A stretch of 45,568 nucleotides of DNA from Candidatus Poribacteria bacterium (GTDB lineage: Bacteria; Poribacteria; WGA-4E; UBA9662). The translations under genes were made by a program, and so were the position numbers. Shown here one piece after another: positions 44,901 through 45,568 of this stretch. The notes beneath the pieces are model-generated. The model did not search any database and was not told the origin of the DNA. It saw only the letters and a program-made list of their open reading frames with translations. The number at the start of each line of letters is the position of its first letter. The first letter of the stretch is position 1. The stretch is from positions 1 through 45,568 of the forward strand of contig JASMLX010000046.1 in the NCBI GenBank assembly GCA_030748495.1, read 5' to 3'.

Positions 44901-45147
44901 AATCGCCTGCTATAATGAGAACGATGTTGAGTCGATCGACCGTTTCTTGCTCACTCATTTATTCATTTTCCCTTTGACTGCGCAGATCTTCGGCTAAAGC
45001 TGCTCCCTGATGGGAACCATGATCAACTGAGTGAGTATATTGTTCAGCGGTCGATCTGCAGCCGGAGCATTCAAAATTCTATTGAAATAGACGGCGATAA
45101 ATTCTATGATTGGCATCTCCCCTACCCTAATAGGCACTTTAGTGGCG

Positions 45148-45202
45148 GGCATAATGCCCGATGCGGGTGGCATAATGCCCGATGCGGGTGGCATTGTGCC
45201 CG
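45148..45202. repeat. 21-bp tandem repeat, about 2.6 copies
   Basis: The unit GGCATAATGCCCGATGCGGGT is perfect at 45148-45168 and 45169-45189, with a third degenerate copy starting at 45190 (GGCATTGTGCCCG). Each unit contains the palindrome GGCATAATGCC. Confidence 0.85.
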
Positions 45203-45330
45203 TTAGTAGTGGTGCCCTATCTAATTATCTCCTGCTAGAATCCCTGTATTCACGGCCCTTTATGGAGCTAGTTGAGGTGGCATGTAAGTTGCTTTCTGTA
45301 AGAGTGCTAATGGAAGTGGATTCACTTTGC

Positions 45331-45360
45331 AAATAATAGGATATAGGCATCCTATTATTT
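45331..45360. promoter_or_regulatory. Perfect 12-bp inverted repeat upstream of ric
   Basis: AAATAATAGGAT (45331-45342), 6-nt spacer, ATCCTATTATTT (45349-45360). It ends 15 nt before a TATAAT box at 45375-45380, so it covers the -35 region of the ric promoter. This is the arrangement expected of a transcription-factor operator. Confidence 0.65.
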
Positions 45361-45374
45361 TATTCCCTGCATCT

Positions 45375-45380
45375 TATAAT
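45375..45380 (+). promoter_or_regulatory. -10 box of the ric promoter
   Basis: TATAAT, 30 nt before the ric ATG. The -35 region is not consensus and is occupied by the dyad, which suggests an activator-dependent or repressor-controlled promoter. Confidence 0.5.
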
Positions 45381-45409
45381 CCGTATTGATAGGTTTAAGG
45401 TAACTTTAA

Positions 45410-45568
45410 ATGACGATAACAGATGAAAGTACTATTGGCAGCGTAGCGGCTTCTTTTCCGTCTACTATTTCAATTTTTCAACGCTACAAAATCGACTACT
45501 GTTGTGGAGGAGGAAAAACACTTCATCGGTCAGCCTCTGAAATGGGGATTGATCCCGAAAATCTAATC
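45410..45568 (+). CDS. Iron-sulfur cluster repair di-iron protein (RIC/ScdA/YtfE), N-terminal part
   Basis: 53 codons, open to the window end. AAGG lies about 9 nt before the ATG. The sequence shows the ScdA_N domain: IGSVAASFPSTISIFQRY followed by the Cys pair in DYCCGGGKTL. The di-iron hemerythrin-like domain would lie beyond the window. RIC proteins repair clusters damaged by nitric oxide or peroxide. It is placed 3.6 kb after the suf operon. Confidence 0.92.
   Translation, partial: MTITDESTIGSVAASFPSTISIFQRYKIDYCCGGGKTLHRSASEMGIDPENLI

Larger units (their letters stand above)
43916..45409. other. 1.5-kb region without intact genes
   Basis: It holds, in order, the lipoprotein gene promoter (43993-44020), a decayed sulfatase on the minus strand (44215-44900), a 21-bp tandem repeat (45148-45202) and a 12-bp dyad (45331-45360). 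No tRNA or rRNA was recognised. The remaining open frames are short and do not look protein-like. Confidence 0.65.

Noticed and set aside
45148..45202. CRISPR array
   Set aside because: The units are directly adjacent with no spacers, and no cas genes are present.
44994..45336. Open frames over the 21-bp repeat on both strands
   Set aside because: Their open length comes from the repeat unit being a multiple of three. No ribosome site and no protein-like flanks.

Overview
The window looks like a chromosomal piece of a Gram-negative-type bacterium of the Candidatus Poribacteria or a close relative. This is an inference from family content, not from a marker gene. The truncated first gene ends in a dockerin pair followed by an NYPNPFNPETWIPF-type C-terminal domain, which I associate with poribacterial secreted proteins. 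It lies beside a phytanoyl-CoA dioxygenase, an aldo/keto reductase, an enolase-superfamily/cupin/SDR catabolic set, a decayed sulfatase and a large Ycf48-type repeat lipoprotein. Base composition is moderate (near 50% GC). GTG and TTG starts are frequent.

Layout. (1) 1-6394, all on the minus strand: a SUMF1/dockerin secreted protein (cut by the window edge), an aldo/keto reductase, a PhyH dioxygenase, a methyltransferase overlapping ubiX, and a large protein of unknown function. (2) 6395-6856: a divergent regulatory region with a good promoter and three hairpins. (3) 6857-20305, plus strand, central metabolism: gltB, gltD, a divergent citrate-synthase-like gene, icd and mdh (closed by a strong terminator), then hisS and a DegP/HtrA protease. 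(4) 20359-28092, minus strand: a YdiJ-like FAD/Fe-S dehydrogenase, a class II terpene cyclase of the squalene-hopene cyclase type, purQ and a transglutaminase-like/TPR protein. (5) 28127-30534, plus strand: enolase-superfamily enzyme, cupin and SDR, probably a small-acid or sugar catabolic operon. Its first mRNA appears leaderless. (6) 30564-33690: a possible small minus-strand gene, then a redox group. This holds a predicted selenocysteine-containing peroxiredoxin-like lipoprotein read through an in-frame TGA, a TlpA-like thioredoxin, a small exported peptide ending in a CxxxxC motif, and a broken outer-membrane barrel gene. (7) 33741-41760: yjbQ, then moaA joined to a complete Suf iron-sulfur assembly operon (sufC, sufB, sufD, a CGWS glutaredoxin, sufS, sufE, a Rieske ferredoxin, sufT). 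(8) 41942-43915, minus strand: a lipoprotein with 14 Ycf48/BNR-type repeats. (9) 43916-45409: no intact gene, but a decayed sulfatase, a 21-bp tandem repeat and a perfect 12-bp dyad. (10) 45410-end: the start of an iron-sulfur repair (RIC/ScdA/YtfE) gene.

Two themes connect the window. The first is carbon/nitrogen flow: citrate synthase-like, icd, mdh and GOGAT, plus a putative D-2-hydroxyacid dehydrogenase. The second is iron-sulfur and thiol redox: Suf, RIC, MoaA, Rieske, monothiol Grx and the selenoprotein/TlpA pair. The most notable item is the unannotated selenoprotein at 30971-31795, with a UxxC site and a SECIS-like hairpin right after the UGA. Other points of interest are an SDR with Phe in place of the catalytic Tyr, a REP-like hairpin that seems to have inserted into the gltB reading frame, and two large dyads placed over the suf and ric promoters.
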